NCBI RefSeq assembly: GCF_030052815.1
Contig: NC_079496.1
Span: 41,255,593 to 41,319,592, forward strand
Source: Hevea brasiliensis
Lineage: Eukaryota > Streptophyta > Magnoliopsida > Malpighiales > Euphorbiaceae
DNA length: 64,000 bases
Direction of reading: 5' to 3'
Shown: one piece after another, positions 1 to 11,249 of the stretch
Numbering within the stretch: position 1 is the stretch's first letter
Layout of the letters: every line of letters starts with the position of its first letter
Translations under genes and position numbers: made by a program
The notes under the pieces: model-generated
What the model was told of the DNA's origin: nothing
The model's database searches: none
What the model saw: only the letters and a program-made list of their open reading frames with translations

Positions 1-2556
1 CTTAATTTTCGTATTTTCTTTAATGATCAGTTCAATCACAGTTATACTTTTCCATGCCCAAGTAACCTATACTGGACGATTGGACTGGATAACGGGTCGT
101 TGGCACTGGACACCGCGGTGCGTCGGGCCGTCATACCATGGGACGCAGAACGTCAACCACGTATGCAGTCAGTATGGCTAAAAAGCCATGATATCACATA
201 ATCAACATAAAAGCCATGAATACGGGCATAAAAGCCATGAATACAGGCATAAAGCCTTTCCTTTCGCAGTACTGCTAAAACAATACCCTATTGGCATGCC
301 AAACTATCCAAACCAATCACATTAGGCCTACTAGGGCATTTTGCATTTTTAAGTTTCACAATTTTTGAATTTCAAGTTTTCATGTCACTATTCATTTCAT
401 TAGTCAACTAAAATGTTGACTTTTGCATAGAAAATATGTACATTGACTTTGGAACTTCAAACATACTACATTTTTCATTTAAAACTTGTTGGTTTTGGTC
501 ACTTTCTCAAAGCTTAGGTCATTTTGGCAAAATTACCAATTTTCGGTTTTGGTGCTCCAAAGTTGCACTGTTTCGTTGGTCGATTTACTGTTGGAATTTG
601 ACAAAACTTCCTTCATAGAAAATGTTCCTTATTTTGTCTAGTTGAATTTATTCTTTTGAATCACCCCATTTGGAGTTTTGTAGCTCAAGTTATGGCCAAA
701 ATAAGTTTACTGTTCACGTGCACTGTTCATGCTGCTATCATGGGTTCTGGCAGATTTTGATCCAACTTTGGTCAGTAATTTGATCAAGTTAAGTTCCTAA
801 TTTGGTCTAACTTTCTTCATATGAAATATTTTACTATGCCTTAGGTTTCCATCGGTTCAAGAATCGCCTAAATCCGAGTTTTCTAGAGAGAGTTATAGTC
901 CTCCAAACATTGCTGCTCAAATGAAAATTCTGGAAATCTCAGTACAGTAAACTTCACTTTGCTCAATGATTTGATTTGGTTCTGGTCATAATTTGGGGTA
1001 GGTTTCTTCATGAAAGTTGTTTGTCTATGTCTTTGCTTGTTGATGTAAAAATTTCAGGTCAATTGACCAAATCTACAGTGAGTTATGGCCAAATGAACAG
1101 TTACTATTCATTTGGTCATTTCTGCAGTCTTTGTTGCGAGTGTCGGATTGGGGCCAACTTTTGGTCCTCTTGCTTTGGCCTTTTGGGGCATAGTTTCTTC
1201 AGCAAAAATGTGCCATTATAAGCCTAGTTTCATGTCCAATTGGCCAAACATCAATTGGACTAACACAGCCCAAGTTATGGCAGTCCAAATGGACTGAATT
1301 TTCAGTCACTCTGCTGCACTAACAAGGCAGCCTACACATTCACTTGGCTATACTATTTTTCAGTCCAATTCATGGTCAACATACCTAAAATGGTCACTAA
1401 TTGACCCTTATAATGTTCTTTCACAATTTCATAAGCTAAATCCAAATTTCACTTCTCAAAACCCTAGCTTCCAATCCATGAATCATGCAACACATCCCAA
1501 TTAAGGTCATCAATCATTCATATGTCACTATCTAAGCTTGTATTTAGGTTTTAGCCCAATAAAACTCATCAATTCCTCATCCTATAAGTGCTGGCCAAAA
1601 TTTGCTTCTTAATTTCACACATGATTTTCTTCAATTTCTTAATTATTTATTCATATTCAAACTAAATTTCAATAAGTAAACAAGATTAGGAAGTTAATAT
1701 GCACTAACCTTATTTGATAAAATTCCCAACTTGTTAAACCTTCACTTTATTTCCTCTTCTTGGCTGCCAAAAGCTTCCCCAAGAGGTATGGACAAGTTTT
1801 GATGAAGGTGACTTAGGGTTTAGTAGTGGAAATTCATGGGAAAAATGAAAGTGATGAAAGAAACTTCTATGGAGGCTATGGAGAAGAGAGTCACGTATCG
1901 GAGGAAGAAGAAGAAGAAGAGCAGATTTATTTTGGTCCATTTTGACTCTTTTAAGTGTTTTAAGAATGCTTATTAACTTGTGATTGGTTGGGATTAAGTG
2001 AGTGACATCATGTGATGTCATTATCTTTAATTTTCTTTATTTTCTTTTCTTTTCTTTTCTACTAGCTTCAAATTAATTTTTCATCAACATTAATTCATAT
2101 TTTATGTCATAATAATTATTTACTCAACTGGACAAGTCGGCCAAAAATCGTCTCTGAAGGCGAAATGACCAAAATGCCCTCCGTTTAGCTTAACGGGTCA
2201 AAATTGTCTGTATCGATTGAAAAATTTTTCTAAATATTTTCTTGGCATTCTAATGCCATAGGAACCTCAATGACCCTTCTCTGGAGTCCGAATAATTATT
2301 TTATAAATTTTTACCCGGGTCTAGGGCTCCTCGTTGCGAGAACCGCAACTTACCTCTGGTTACCCATCGCTTGGGCACCGGCTCATTTGACTTGGTTGCA
2401 TTTTATTTCTAAAATTTTTACTAAATTTTTCTTATTAATATTTGAGTTAATTATGGTTCCTTGCTTTAGTTTAAATATTTTTCCGGACGTTCTAGTATGG
2501 GACCGACCGATCACCGGAGCGATGGTATGCGGAGTTGCTACGGGGAGGGTGTTACA
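1..2556 (-). mobile_element. Tekay-type LTR D, partial, inserted in the Ogre-like 5' LTR
   Basis: On the minus strand this segment begins at 2556 with TGTAACACCC, the terminus shared by all Tekay-type LTRs in the window. It is followed by GATAA (2557-2561), which matches the uninterrupted sequence at the same point of the Ogre-like 3' LTR (28234-28238). It is therefore an insertion whose left end lies before base 1. About 500-900 resembles the reverse complement of Tekay B's 3' LTR around 62400-62600, so D and B are the same subfamily. No internal coding sequence is visible, so it may be a solo LTR or the 3' LTR of a longer minus-strand element. Open frames inside are short and unlike any family. 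Confidence 0.85.
206..256. repeat. 21-bp tandem repeat in LTR D (about 2.4 copies)
   Basis: Two adjacent 21-bp units (206-226 and 227-247) differ at one base, and a third partial unit follows. Other Tekay-type LTRs carry different short repeats in what looks like the same part of the LTR. Confidence 0.75.
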
Positions 2557-3507
2557 GATAAGGCGACCACATAGGAAGGACGGAAAATTCAGTTTGGTAT
2601 CTCCTGACTGGATACAAGGTACCAATCCATTAAAAGAAGCCTTATTCCGAACCTCTGCATCTTTAAATGCCCATAACCCTTAGTTCTAGGATTTCGTGAC
2701 GGGTGGCTGTAATCAAGTTTCGAGAGATCGGAAAAGTCCTTATCCGATCCCTATTAAAACAAAAGGAGATCGGAGGAGAGTTCTTATCCGGTTTCCACTT
2801 AAAATTCTAATAAATATTCAAAAGGAGATTGGAGGAGAGTTCTTATCCGGTTTCCACTTAAAAATCTAATAAATATTTAAAAGGAGATTGGAGGAGAGTT
2901 CTTATCCGGTTTCCACATAAAATTCTAATAATTATTTAAAAGGAGATCGGAGGAGAGTTCTTATCCGGTTTCCACTTAAAATTTTAATAAATATTTAAAA
3001 GAGATCGGAGGAGAGTTCTTATCCGATTCTCAAGCTTAAAATTTTAATAAATACTTAAAAGGAGATCGGAGGAGAGTTCTTATCCAATTTCCAAATTAAA
3101 TTTCAACAAATACGTAAGATAATTCCCCCTAAAATAAAATTAATACGCAACCACAACTCATTAAGGTCGTCTTATTTACTTATGTATCTGGGTAACCCGG
3201 ATTAGTGAAAAATCAAACATTCCTTTAGGTCAAAAGGATTAACATTCCCATTCAAGCCCTCCTAACTATGAAGAACGCGAAGTTAAATCTGCTCACCCTC
3301 GTTGAGAGACGAGATGGGGTGCCTAACACCTTCCCCACCCGTTTATGGACCCCGAACCTAGATTCTCTATTTTTTTTAAAGTGGTTTTATTCTAACTTAC
3401 TTTCACAAATGGTTTTCTTTAATTTCCCTCAAAATTAAAGTGGTGACTCCTCACTTTTCCCACTTCTGTGAGTGTTCGTCCAGGCGACCGCAAAACCCCT
3501 TGCGACA
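2557..3507 (+). mobile_element. Ogre-like element, 5' LTR (right-hand part)
   Basis: This part of the 5' LTR ends at 3507 in CGACA, immediately before a primer binding site. It aligns through its whole length with 28234-29125 at the end of the 3' LTR. The first ~185 bp differ at about 5 positions by eye. It is 59 bp longer than the 3' copy because it holds one extra unit of a tandem repeat. The rest of the LTR lies beyond insertion D, off the left edge. Confidence 0.9.
2761..3115 (+). repeat. 59-bp tandem array in the Ogre-like 5' LTR (6 copies)
   Basis: Six units of about 59 bp each start with an A-run and GGAGATCGGAGGAGAG and contain CTTATCCG. A related block just before the array (about 2724-2751) can pair GATCGGA with TCCGATC around a short loop. 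The last two units are the most diverged. The 3' LTR carries five units. Confidence 0.9.
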
Positions 3508-3510
3508 GCT

Positions 3511-3528
3511 TGGCGACTCCACTGGGGA
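3511..3528 (+). other. Primer binding site of the Ogre-like element
   Basis: TGGCGACTCCACTGGGGA starts three bases after the 5' LTR end. A TGG start just inside the LTR is what complementarity to a tRNA 3' CCA end requires. Ogre/Tat elements are reported to prime with tRNA-Arg; I could not check the tRNA match here. Confidence 0.8.
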
Positions 3529-4367
3529 AGAGACTAACTTAACCCCGGTCTAGAGGTCCAAAAGTAGATCTAATTTTGTGATTAAATCATAGTTAGATGG
3601 GCTCACTCCGCGAAATTCTATATATTAATTATTGTTACCTCTGCTAACCATTTTGCTTGTCTTGCTTGTTTACTTTCTGCAGTTCCATTAAAAGAAAAAA
3701 AAGGAAAAATAAAATCCCCCTGAATTGGGAAGAGGTAAAGGTGTCCCTTCACACACTGAACACTCACACGATGTCCTCACACACTTCAGCCCTATACCCG
3801 GGCTTTCTTACCCTTTTAGGAAAGTAGGAGGGAGTCATGTAGCGGTACCCGTGGGTTTTACCCCGTTAGTATCCGTGAAGGCTTCTGCTCAAATTGAAAC
3901 TCGTTCTATTCAACGTGATACCTGTGGAATTTTCCAGATAGTATCGTGGGGGATAGAATGGGGCTCTACTGTGTACAGTAGGGGCAATTTGGGAACCTAT
4001 GGCTTTTAGAAAATTAGACCCTGAGCTAAACTATCACGATAGTTGGAAGCCATAGCAAGCTACCTTGTAAGATAGAACTGTCCAACTAGATAGCACCCAG
4101 CCGGTGTTAGGACTTTCCTTTACTTTAAGACAAAGGGGGCATACTTACTCTTACTCAATTCTGTTTATTTTATTTTGTTCTTATTTTTAAGAGTAATTTC
4201 GAATCATACTGTTAAGAAAACCTACACATTTTCCTACTTTGATAAATGTGTAGGCATCACTCTGCCAACAGTATAATTCAAGATTACCTGAATTTATCCC
4301 GCTAACCATTTTTTCCTGCAAGTATCACCAAAGTAAGGTCTGTAAAAGGATAAGCATCATTTTTAAC
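3529..4367 (+). other. Ogre-like untranslated leader
   Basis: This stretch lies between the PBS and ORF1. It has several stop codons in every frame and no recognisable protein. It probably holds packaging and dimerisation signals of the genomic RNA, but I can identify none. Confidence 0.6.
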
Positions 4368-6268
4368 ATGGCATCCTCGAGTCAGTCGGCAGAAGAAGTT
4401 CTTAAATCAGAACAGAATGCTAAACCATGGCCCGAATCTTCTCATAGTTCAGTACCCCCACAAAGGGATATTAGCTCATTACCTCCATTGGACCTGAGCA
4501 AGATTGAAGTCAGGATGAACAGTCTCGAAGGTCTGGTCAATGGTTGGAAGTCATTTCCCGATCAGGTCAAAGCACAATTTGAGAAGAAATATGGGAGGAT
4601 TGCAGCCTTGATACAAGTTAAGGTTCAAGTCCCAGCACTGAAGGCCATGTTGTCAGTTTGGAACCCTAAGTTTGGGGTGTTCTCTTTCAACGATATCGAT
4701 ACTGCTCCCACTATGGAAGAATATCAAGCATTGCTAGAAATTCCTTATGCGGCGCATAATCGGATTTACCTACACCTTGAACATAGGCAGACCTAGAAAC
4801 GGCTCGCACATATGCTGGGGATCTCACCAGAAGAAGCAAAGGCGAGAGAAACCGTCAAAGGAAACACACATGGATGGTATTGGACTTACCTCAAGAAAGG
4901 GTTGGATCAATGCATCCAAGATCAACAGTGGGATCAAGCTTCGATAATGCTCGCTTTAGCAATTTACGGCTTGATCTTGTTCCCTGGGCCTTCCGGAATC
5001 ATAACCTGCGGCGTTGTGGAAATGTTCTGGGCGGTAGAGAAACAGAAAGTCAATCCAGTACCGGCAATACTTGCCAAGACTTTCTTAACCCTCACTTACT
5101 GTAGACAGCAAGGCAAGGGGTCCATTAAGTGTTGTTCTCAGCTGTTGCACCTCTAGATTATTAGTCATATGTGTCCTGTGGAAATGAAGGGATTAACTTG
5201 GTATCTTGACCAGCCTCTCATTGAGAAAATGACTCGATTGGTAATCAGCCCAAAGGATGAGCCGCAGTAGCAAGAACGGATTTTGAGCTTCAATAGCCAT
5301 AACTATTGTTGCAAGAAATTATGGACGTCAAGTCAATCCATTTTGATCAGCACGGGGAAAAATCAATCAGTATCCCTAATCGGAGTGACTGGGTACACAA
5401 GTTACACTCCGGCCTTAGTAATGAGGCAATTCGGCTCAACACAGCTCAGAATCAATGAAGAAGAATGCCACCAAGGTCACTTCTACCATGAGCTCAAGGA
5501 AGAGGAGGGGTTGAAAATAGCTCGCAAATCTTGGGAAAACATCACTCTGGTGGAAAGCTCGCCTAAAGGTCCAAGTGCCACGGGCGATTATCTTAAATGG
5601 AGGGCTGACAGGGACTGTGAACACTTAACTGCAGGTTCAACAAAATGCGAAGACAGCAACCCTCGCCAAAATGCTCTATTAGAGGAAGTTAATAATCATC
5701 TGACTGACTCACTACAGAAGGCAAACATTGAGAACTCACAACTGCAAGAATAAATAAAACAGTTGGAGGATCAACAGCAGAACCTTAAAAGAAAAGTGAG
5801 AAGACTCAGGGAAGAGGTAAGGGCCAAAAAGATGAGCTTCGAAGAGAAAGATGCACAGTGGGAAGAGGAAAAAGGCTCTCTCCAAGTTGTGGCAAGGGAA
5901 GTAGAAGTGCAGAATAGTAAGCTTCAGGAAAAAATGAAATACCAAGAGATACTCGTAGAAGAGTATAAACAAGAAAACAAAAAAAAAAGCTTGAATTAAA
6001 GGAACAGGCACTGCTCATCAACGATATCTTGAAAGAATGTGCTAAGGAAAGAAAGGAGAAAGAAAGACAAGCTGCTCTCTATCAAGAGCTGAAAGAGAAT
6101 GTTAACCAGCTAGAGAGAACGATAGCATAGGGAAAACAAGAACTCCTTCCTGAATCTGAGTATGCTCTAAAAGCATTCGACCCTGCCAAACAAGAAGAAA
6201 GGTTATACGAGTATCTCAGAAAATGTCATCTCATTATAAAGAGCCTCCCTGAGCCTAAGCCAATGTAA
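4368..6268 (+). pseudogene. Ogre-like ORF1 (protein of unknown function upstream of gag), broken
   Basis: One frame starting at ATG 4368 encodes an ORF1-type protein. It is interrupted by in-frame stops at 4794, 5154, about 5268 and 5751. A frameshift follows in an A-run near 5978-5988, after which the frame continues to a TAA at 6266. Recognisable segments are a central block with the motifs LAIYGLILFPG and PVPAILAKTF (about 4950-5090) and a later IGVTGYTSYTPALVMRQF block (about 5368-5430). A charged coiled-coil tail rich in E, K, Q and L runs from about 5680 to 6150. Ogre elements carry such an extra ORF before gag; its role is unknown. Lineage assignment rests on these motifs and on position. 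The stops make this copy non-coding. Confidence 0.8.
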
Positions 6269-6695
6269 AGAATGTTGTATATAAATATTCAGTTAATGGA
6301 AAACTTTTGGGCCATTGTTTAGCAAAATGATGAATGAATAGTATAACTCCCGTAGGAACCCCCTCGCTAGGGTTATGCGAAAAATTGGATGTGTCATATG
6401 GACAGGTATCATAAGACGCGCATTCAATCCTGTCATTCACAGTCAGACTATCGAATGATGCCATAATAAAATTAATGCAATCATCCTTCAGCAGATTTCA
6501 TTTTGGCTCCCAAATGCCACTGTATCCTTTGTCCGAACCAGGACCTTTACTTTTTTACAAAATACAAAATTCTCTAAAAGCTTTTATTTATCTCCCTACA
6601 GAAAATCAAACATTGCTTCAAACAAGGCAAGTCTGACCAAGCACACGGTTCAACCCAAGCGAGTGTACTTAACGAGATCCCGAACAAAGAAGATA
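6269..6695 (+). other. Spacer between Ogre-like ORF1 and gag
   Basis: About 430 bp without a coding frame that I recognise. How gag would be translated downstream of ORF1 (splicing, separate transcript or reinitiation) is not evident. Confidence 0.5.
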
Positions 6696-8987
6696 ATGGA
6701 AGATCAAGAACAAGTACAGAACCTACAAGGACAGGTTTCCGAATTGAAGGATCAGGTCTCAGAACTTATGAGACTAATGAGGGAAATGTCCCAAAATAAA
6801 CCCACTTCAGAACCTAACCTATCATTACCTTCCCCACCACCTACAACAATGGATCCTCACCAAGCTTCAACCTCTTTCACCTTTCAGTCACCTATCCCGG
6901 ATCCGACAGTCACTGTCAACCCAGCTACCATAAATAATGACCTACCCTTCTCCCATTACCCAACCGTCTCAAATGCTGACCCATACCCTTCAATAGTAAT
7001 CCCTCCGGTTCACTCCACCCCTCATTTCCCAGCTGGGGGAGTATCTTTTGCAGTAGGGGGAGAAAGTAAGGCCAGGGAAAACGAGAAGCTGTTTGCTCTA
7101 GAGGAAAGATTGAGAGCAATAGAGGGGCTGAACATGTATGGTTCAGTTGATGTGGCGTCACTGAGATTGGTGCCAGATGTGGTGGTGCCACCCAAATTCA
7201 AAGTCCCGGATTTCGACAAGTATACCGGGAACTCAGATCCTCGCATCCACCTGGCAACCTACATTGCCAAAATGTCTGCCTTGACAGAAGATGACAGACT
7301 TCTAATTCACTTCTTCCACGAGAGCCTCTCCGGAGCAGCCCTGAGATGGTGCATTCAGTTGGATAGAAACAAGCTTCGCTCCTGGAAGGATTTAGCTGAT
7401 GCTTTCCTGAAGCAATATAAGTTCAACTGCGACGTGGCCCCCACGAGGAGAGATCTCCAAAACTTGGTGCAGAGGGACAGGGAAAGCTTCAAAGAGTATG
7501 CCCAAAGATGGAGGGAGAAGGCTGCAGAAGTATATCCTCCGGTGATTGACAATGAACTCTGCTCCCTATTCATCGAAACACTGAAGGCTCCTTACTTCAA
7601 CCTGATGATTGGGAACACCTCCAATAGCTTATCTGACATCATCCAAGCCGGTGAAAGGATAGAAGCTAATTTAAGGATGGGACGGCTGCAGGAGTTGACT
7701 GAGAACCCTGCGAAGAAGACTGCCAGCTTTGGCAAGAAGAAGGAGGGTGATGTGCATTCCATCACCCGTCAAAATAATTACTCCCCATTTCCCCAAAATA
7801 ACTACCGGCCATGTCCTCCCCCTCATGGCCAAATAGTTGCAAACATTCCACCTCCTTTCCCAAATTATCCACACCTACGCCCGCAATACCTACCTACAAA
7901 TTACCAACCCAGACCACCTCCTCCACCTACCCAACCCAGGCCACCTCAAAATAATCCCAGACCACTAAGAAATCCTGATCCACCTCTTCCCCTCCCACTC
8001 AGTGAAATATACCGATACCTCATCGGTATAAACCAGATTGTACCAGTTCCCCTAGACCCAATTCAGCCACCATACCCCAGGTGGTATGATGCCACTGCCC
8101 ATTGTGAATATCATGGAGGGGCACAAGGGCATTCAACTGACAACTGCGGGGCACTCAGAGGGAGAGTGCACGCTTTAATCCGGAACGGGTGGTTGAAGAT
8201 TGAGGGAAATGGTTCCCTCCCCAATGTTGCCTCAAACCCGTTGCCCAATCATAATGCGGGCAATGGAGTAAATATGATAGAACCGGACGGAGAGAGGTTG
8301 GCACCAGAGATAGAAGAGCTAATTCCTCACTTTGAGGAAATCTTTGCCATGGCAATGAGGGAAGGTTACCTTTACCCTCAGGTATCGGAATCAGAAAAAG
8401 GTACAGGATGTCCTTACCATGGAGGGGCAGCTGATCATGAGCTGCAAGACTGTGAGGGATTCCGGCAAGAGGTCCAGAATTTGCTGTCCCTCAAAATTTT
8501 AAGATGCCAAAGGAGATTGAAAGTGGAGGGTGAAGTAAATACCGCCAGGTTTGGCCAAAATACCTCTACCCCTAATCCTATATTAACCTTCTCTATCCCA
8601 AATGCCCCAATGCCCTCACCACCAGTAACGATTATCCGAACCCCACTTCAGCTCCCAGTCACAAATACTCATGCTGTCCCTTGGAACTACAATTTCCAAG
8701 TTTTCACCCAAGGAGCATCGAGCAGTACGCCGGCTCCTAATCTTACTTCACCTCCGGCACCTCCAAAATCATGCTTTACTCCCCATGAGCACTTCAAAAT
8801 GACTTACGCCGGACCTACTAGCAATACTACTCCCCAACCTGATCCTCAGCCTGTCGCTGCCACAAAATCCTCCCCACTTGAGCAAGAAATCGAGTTTATA
8901 ACTCGAAGTGGGAAATGTTACGGGAACGAAGAGAAAGAAAAGAAGAAGGGGAAAGTAAAAATGGGAGAGTTACAAAAGAACATATAA
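6696..8987 (+). CDS. gag: Ogre-like gag polyprotein
   Basis: An open frame of 763 codons from ATG 6696; the frame is open a little further upstream from a GTG at 6663. The N-terminus is a heptad-rich coiled coil (QVSELKDQVSELMRLM), followed by a Pro/Thr-rich linker. The retrotransposon gag core spans about 7190-7690 (motifs FDKYTGNSDPRIHL, LSGAALRWC and ESFKEYAQRWREKA). Long Pro-rich stretches follow. There are two His/Cys-containing blocks, CEYHGGAQGHSTDNC (about 8104-8148) and CPYHGGAADHELQDC (about 8410-8454), which look like paired zinc-binding modules. Gag would form the cytoplasmic virus-like particle. The frame ends at TAA 8985, but the same frame continues to 9236 with recognisable polyprotein, so this stop is probably a point mutation. 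Confidence 0.88.
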   Translation: MEDQEQVQNLQGQVSELKDQVSELMRLMREMSQNKPTSEPNLSLPSPPPTTMDPHQASTSFTFQSPIPDPTVTVNPATINNDLPFSHYPTVSNADPYPSIVIPPVHSTPHFPAGGVSFAVGGESKARENEKLFALEERLRAIEGLNMYGSVDVASLRLVPDVVVPPKFKVPDFDKYTGNSDPRIHLATYIAKMSALTEDDRLLIHFFHESLSGAALRWCIQLDRNKLRSWKDLADAFLKQYKFNCDVAPTRRDLQNLVQRDRESFKEYAQRWREKAAEVYPPVIDNELCSLFIETLKAPYFNLMIGNTSNSLSDIIQAGERIEANLRMGRLQELTENPAKKTASFGKKKEGDVHSITRQNNYSPFPQNNYRPCPPPHGQIVANIPPPFPNYPHLRPQYLPTNYQPRPPPPPTQPRPPQNNPRPLRNPDPPLPLPLSEIYRYLIGINQIVPVPLDPIQPPYPRWYDATAHCEYHGGAQGHSTDNCGALRGRVHALIRNGWLKIEGNGSLPNVASNPLPNHNAGNGVNMIEPDGERLAPEIEELIPHFEEIFAMAMREGYLYPQVSESEKGTGCPYHGGAADHELQDCEGFRQEVQNLLSLKILRCQRRLKVEGEVNTARFGQNTSTPNPILTFSIPNAPMPSPPVTIIRTPLQLPVTNTHAVPWNYNFQVFTQGASSSTPAPNLTSPPAPPKSCFTPHEHFKMTYAGPTSNTTPQPDPQPVAATKSSPLEQEIEFITRSGKCYGNEEKEKKKGKVKMGELQKNI

Positions 8988-9618
8988 GAGGAGATTGAAA
9001 AAACGGGGAAAGTAGAACCCGCCGGGTCTAAAGAAGAGGAGGAGCTGTTGCTCCAAATAATGAAGCAGAGTGAGTACGATGTTGTGGAACAGTTGAGAAA
9101 GACACCTGCCCGAATTTCACTGTTATCGCTGATTTTGAGCTCCGAGGTGCACCGTCATGCCCTGCAGAAAATCCTGGATCAGGCCTTTGTGAACCCCAAC
9201 ATCACACCGGTGCAGTTCAAGAAGATAGTGGTATGAAGAATGGGTATGAAGAAGGCAAAGGCCTAGGCGCTACATTACAAGGGATTGTTGAACCTATACC
9301 AGCTATCTAGAAGGTAGGCCATTGCGGTTTGGGTTATGAGGAGGACGCCCTCATGGATGGGCGATTCTGGATGAGGAACAGACTTCGGGATCAGAGATTT
9401 GACCAGAAAATTGGGAAAATGAAACTAGTCCCGAGAATCACAGAGGTCTTCACTAAACCGGTCATCGAAAATCCGACAGAGGTTGAAGAATCACCTGATG
9501 AACCATCCATCAACGTCATCCACCTAGATTCCTTGTATGAGGCTCTGGTCTCGCCAATAGCTGAGGGGCAAGAGTTGGACAACTGGACAGCGGAGGACGT
9601 CCCTGTACTTAATTTCGA
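8988..9618 (+). pseudogene. Ogre-like gag-pro remnant with the protease deleted
   Basis: After the TAA at 8985 the gag frame resumes (QSEYDVVEQLRKTPARISLL) and stops at 9234-9236. The next frame, from about 9237, reads EEGKGLGATLQGIVEP and then GHCGLGYEED. In Ogre elements these blocks lie before and after the aspartic protease respectively. No D-[TS]-G-type catalytic motif or protease fold lies between them, so the protease appears to have been removed by an internal deletion at about 9236, which also shifts the frame. A further in-frame TAG lies near 9308. The last open stretch (9329-9622) is an acidic linker leading to the predicted intron. Confidence 0.78.
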
Positions 9619-9796
9619 GTAAAGTACCTTTGGTTATCTACACTTGATCATTTTGTCCATGATGACAAGTGTAACATTGTAAATGGACCCTTTTCTTATG
9701 TCATAAATTTTTAATGAATTAATAGCGCATTTATTTCCAATTCTTTTCTCCATTTGAATTCCATCCTTATAATATATTCTATTTTCGTTCATTCAG
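9619..9796 (+). other. Predicted spliceosomal intron before RT in the Ogre-like element
   Basis: The donor is CGA|GTAAAGT and the acceptor is a T-rich run ending TTCATTCAG|GA. The interior is strongly AT-rich, as plant introns are. The unspliced sequence stops at TAA 9620. Removing 178 bp joins the upstream frame to codons starting at 9798, which run without a stop into the RT frame. An intron between gag-pro and RT is a known hallmark of Ogre elements. Not confirmed by transcript data. Confidence 0.75.
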
Positions 9797-11249
9797 GACC
9801 ATTCATCAATTAACACCTAATAATTCAATAGACTCAGAAGTTCCTTTGGTTAATTTTGAAATCCCCATAACTGCCATTACTTCAAGTGATTCTGAGGTGG
9901 AGCTCACAGAAGAAAGGGATGAAAGGGATGAACCTTCCTTAGTGCCTTGTGGAGACAAAACGCGTACCATAAACTTAGGCACGGAAGAAGTGAAAAGGGA
10001 ACTTAAGGTAGTGGAAAGTGAAGAATTGGGAGATATGATCAGTTTGCTCAGGGAATTCCTAGACGTATTTTCATGGAGCTATGATGATATGGTTGGTTTG
10101 GACCCCCAGATAGTGACACATAAAATTCCCCTAATTCCGAGGATAGTCCCAGTAAAGCAGAAGCTAAAAAGAATGAACCCTGACACACTGCTCAAAGTTA
10201 GGGATGAGGTCAAGAAACAGTATGATGCTAGATTCCTAGAAGTAGTCAAATATCCCCAATGGATAGCTAACGTTGTCCCGGTAATGAAGAAGGACGGGAG
10301 AGTTAGGGTATGTGTTGACTACAGGGATCTTAATAAAGCAAGCTTGAAAGATGATTTCCCTCTCCCTCACATTGATGTGTTAATAGACAACGCGGTAGCA
10401 TTAGGCCGGTGTTCGTGCATCAATGGGGCATCAGGGTACAATCAAATCCCAATGGATGAGGGAGATAGGGAGAAAACTGCCTTTATCACTCAATGGGGGG
10501 TATTTTGCTATCGGGTCATGCCTTTCGGGTTAAAGAATGCTGGTGCCACCTACCAACGCGCTATGGTCACATTATTCCACGATATGATGCATAAAGAAGT
10601 GGAGGTTTATGTGGATGATATGATTATCAAATCCCGGGGAGAGGAGAGCCATGTGCAGGTGATGAGGAAAGTATTCGAAAGACTCAGGAAATATCAGCTG
10701 AAACTGAACCCTGCCAAATGCATATTCGGAGCTAGATCTGGGAAATTGTTGGGGTTCATAGTGAGCGAGAAGGGAATAGAAGTTTATCCGGACAAAGTCC
10801 GAGCCATTCAAGAGATGCCATCCCCAAAAAGAGAAAGAGAGGTATGCAGTTTCTTAGGGAAGTTGAACTACATATCAAGGTTTATCTCCAATCTCACCGC
10901 TAAGGCTGAGCCTATCTTTAGACTACTCCGAAAGAATAACACCACACAATGGGATTCAGTTTGCCAAGAGGCTTTTGAGAAAATCAAGCAGTACCTGTCA
11001 AACCCACCAGTATTGGTTCCACCAGTGGCTGGAAGGCCTCTGATTCTATATATGGCAGTCCAGCAAAACTCAATGGGATGTGTTTTGGGGCAACACGATG
11101 ATACCGGCTGGAAGGAAAGAGCGATTTATTACTTGAGCAAAAAGTTCAATGATTGTGAGTCAAGGTATTCTTTCCTAGAGAAAACTTGTTGTGCACTAGC
11201 TTGGACAGCGAATCGCCTCAAGCACTACATGTTGAATCACAAGACATAG
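9797..11249 (+). pseudogene. pol: Ogre-like pol: reverse transcriptase and first RNase H
   Basis: The frame is open from 9798 to a TAG at 11247. RT motifs appear in order: WIANVVPVMKKDGRVRVCVDYRDLN, the DFPLPHIDVLID block, FCYRVMPFGLKNAGATYQRAM, and the catalytic YVDDMI at about 10606-10623. Then come the thumb and connection (KLNPAKCIFGARSGKLLGF) and an RNase H-like domain ending near NRLKHYMLNHKT. The position of the usual first Asp of this RNase H reads LILYMAVQQNSMG, so its catalytic site looks lost, which is common in Tat elements that carry a second RNase H. The stop at 11247 sits where the family usually has Trp (TGG to TAG). The segment up to this stop is intact. Confidence 0.9.

Noticed and set aside
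1905..1921. AAG-type microsatellite
   Set aside because: It is a short simple repeat of low information, within LTR D.
2270..2683. 137-codon frame on the + strand
   Set aside because: It crosses the junction between LTR D and the Ogre-like LTR, so it is a chance frame.
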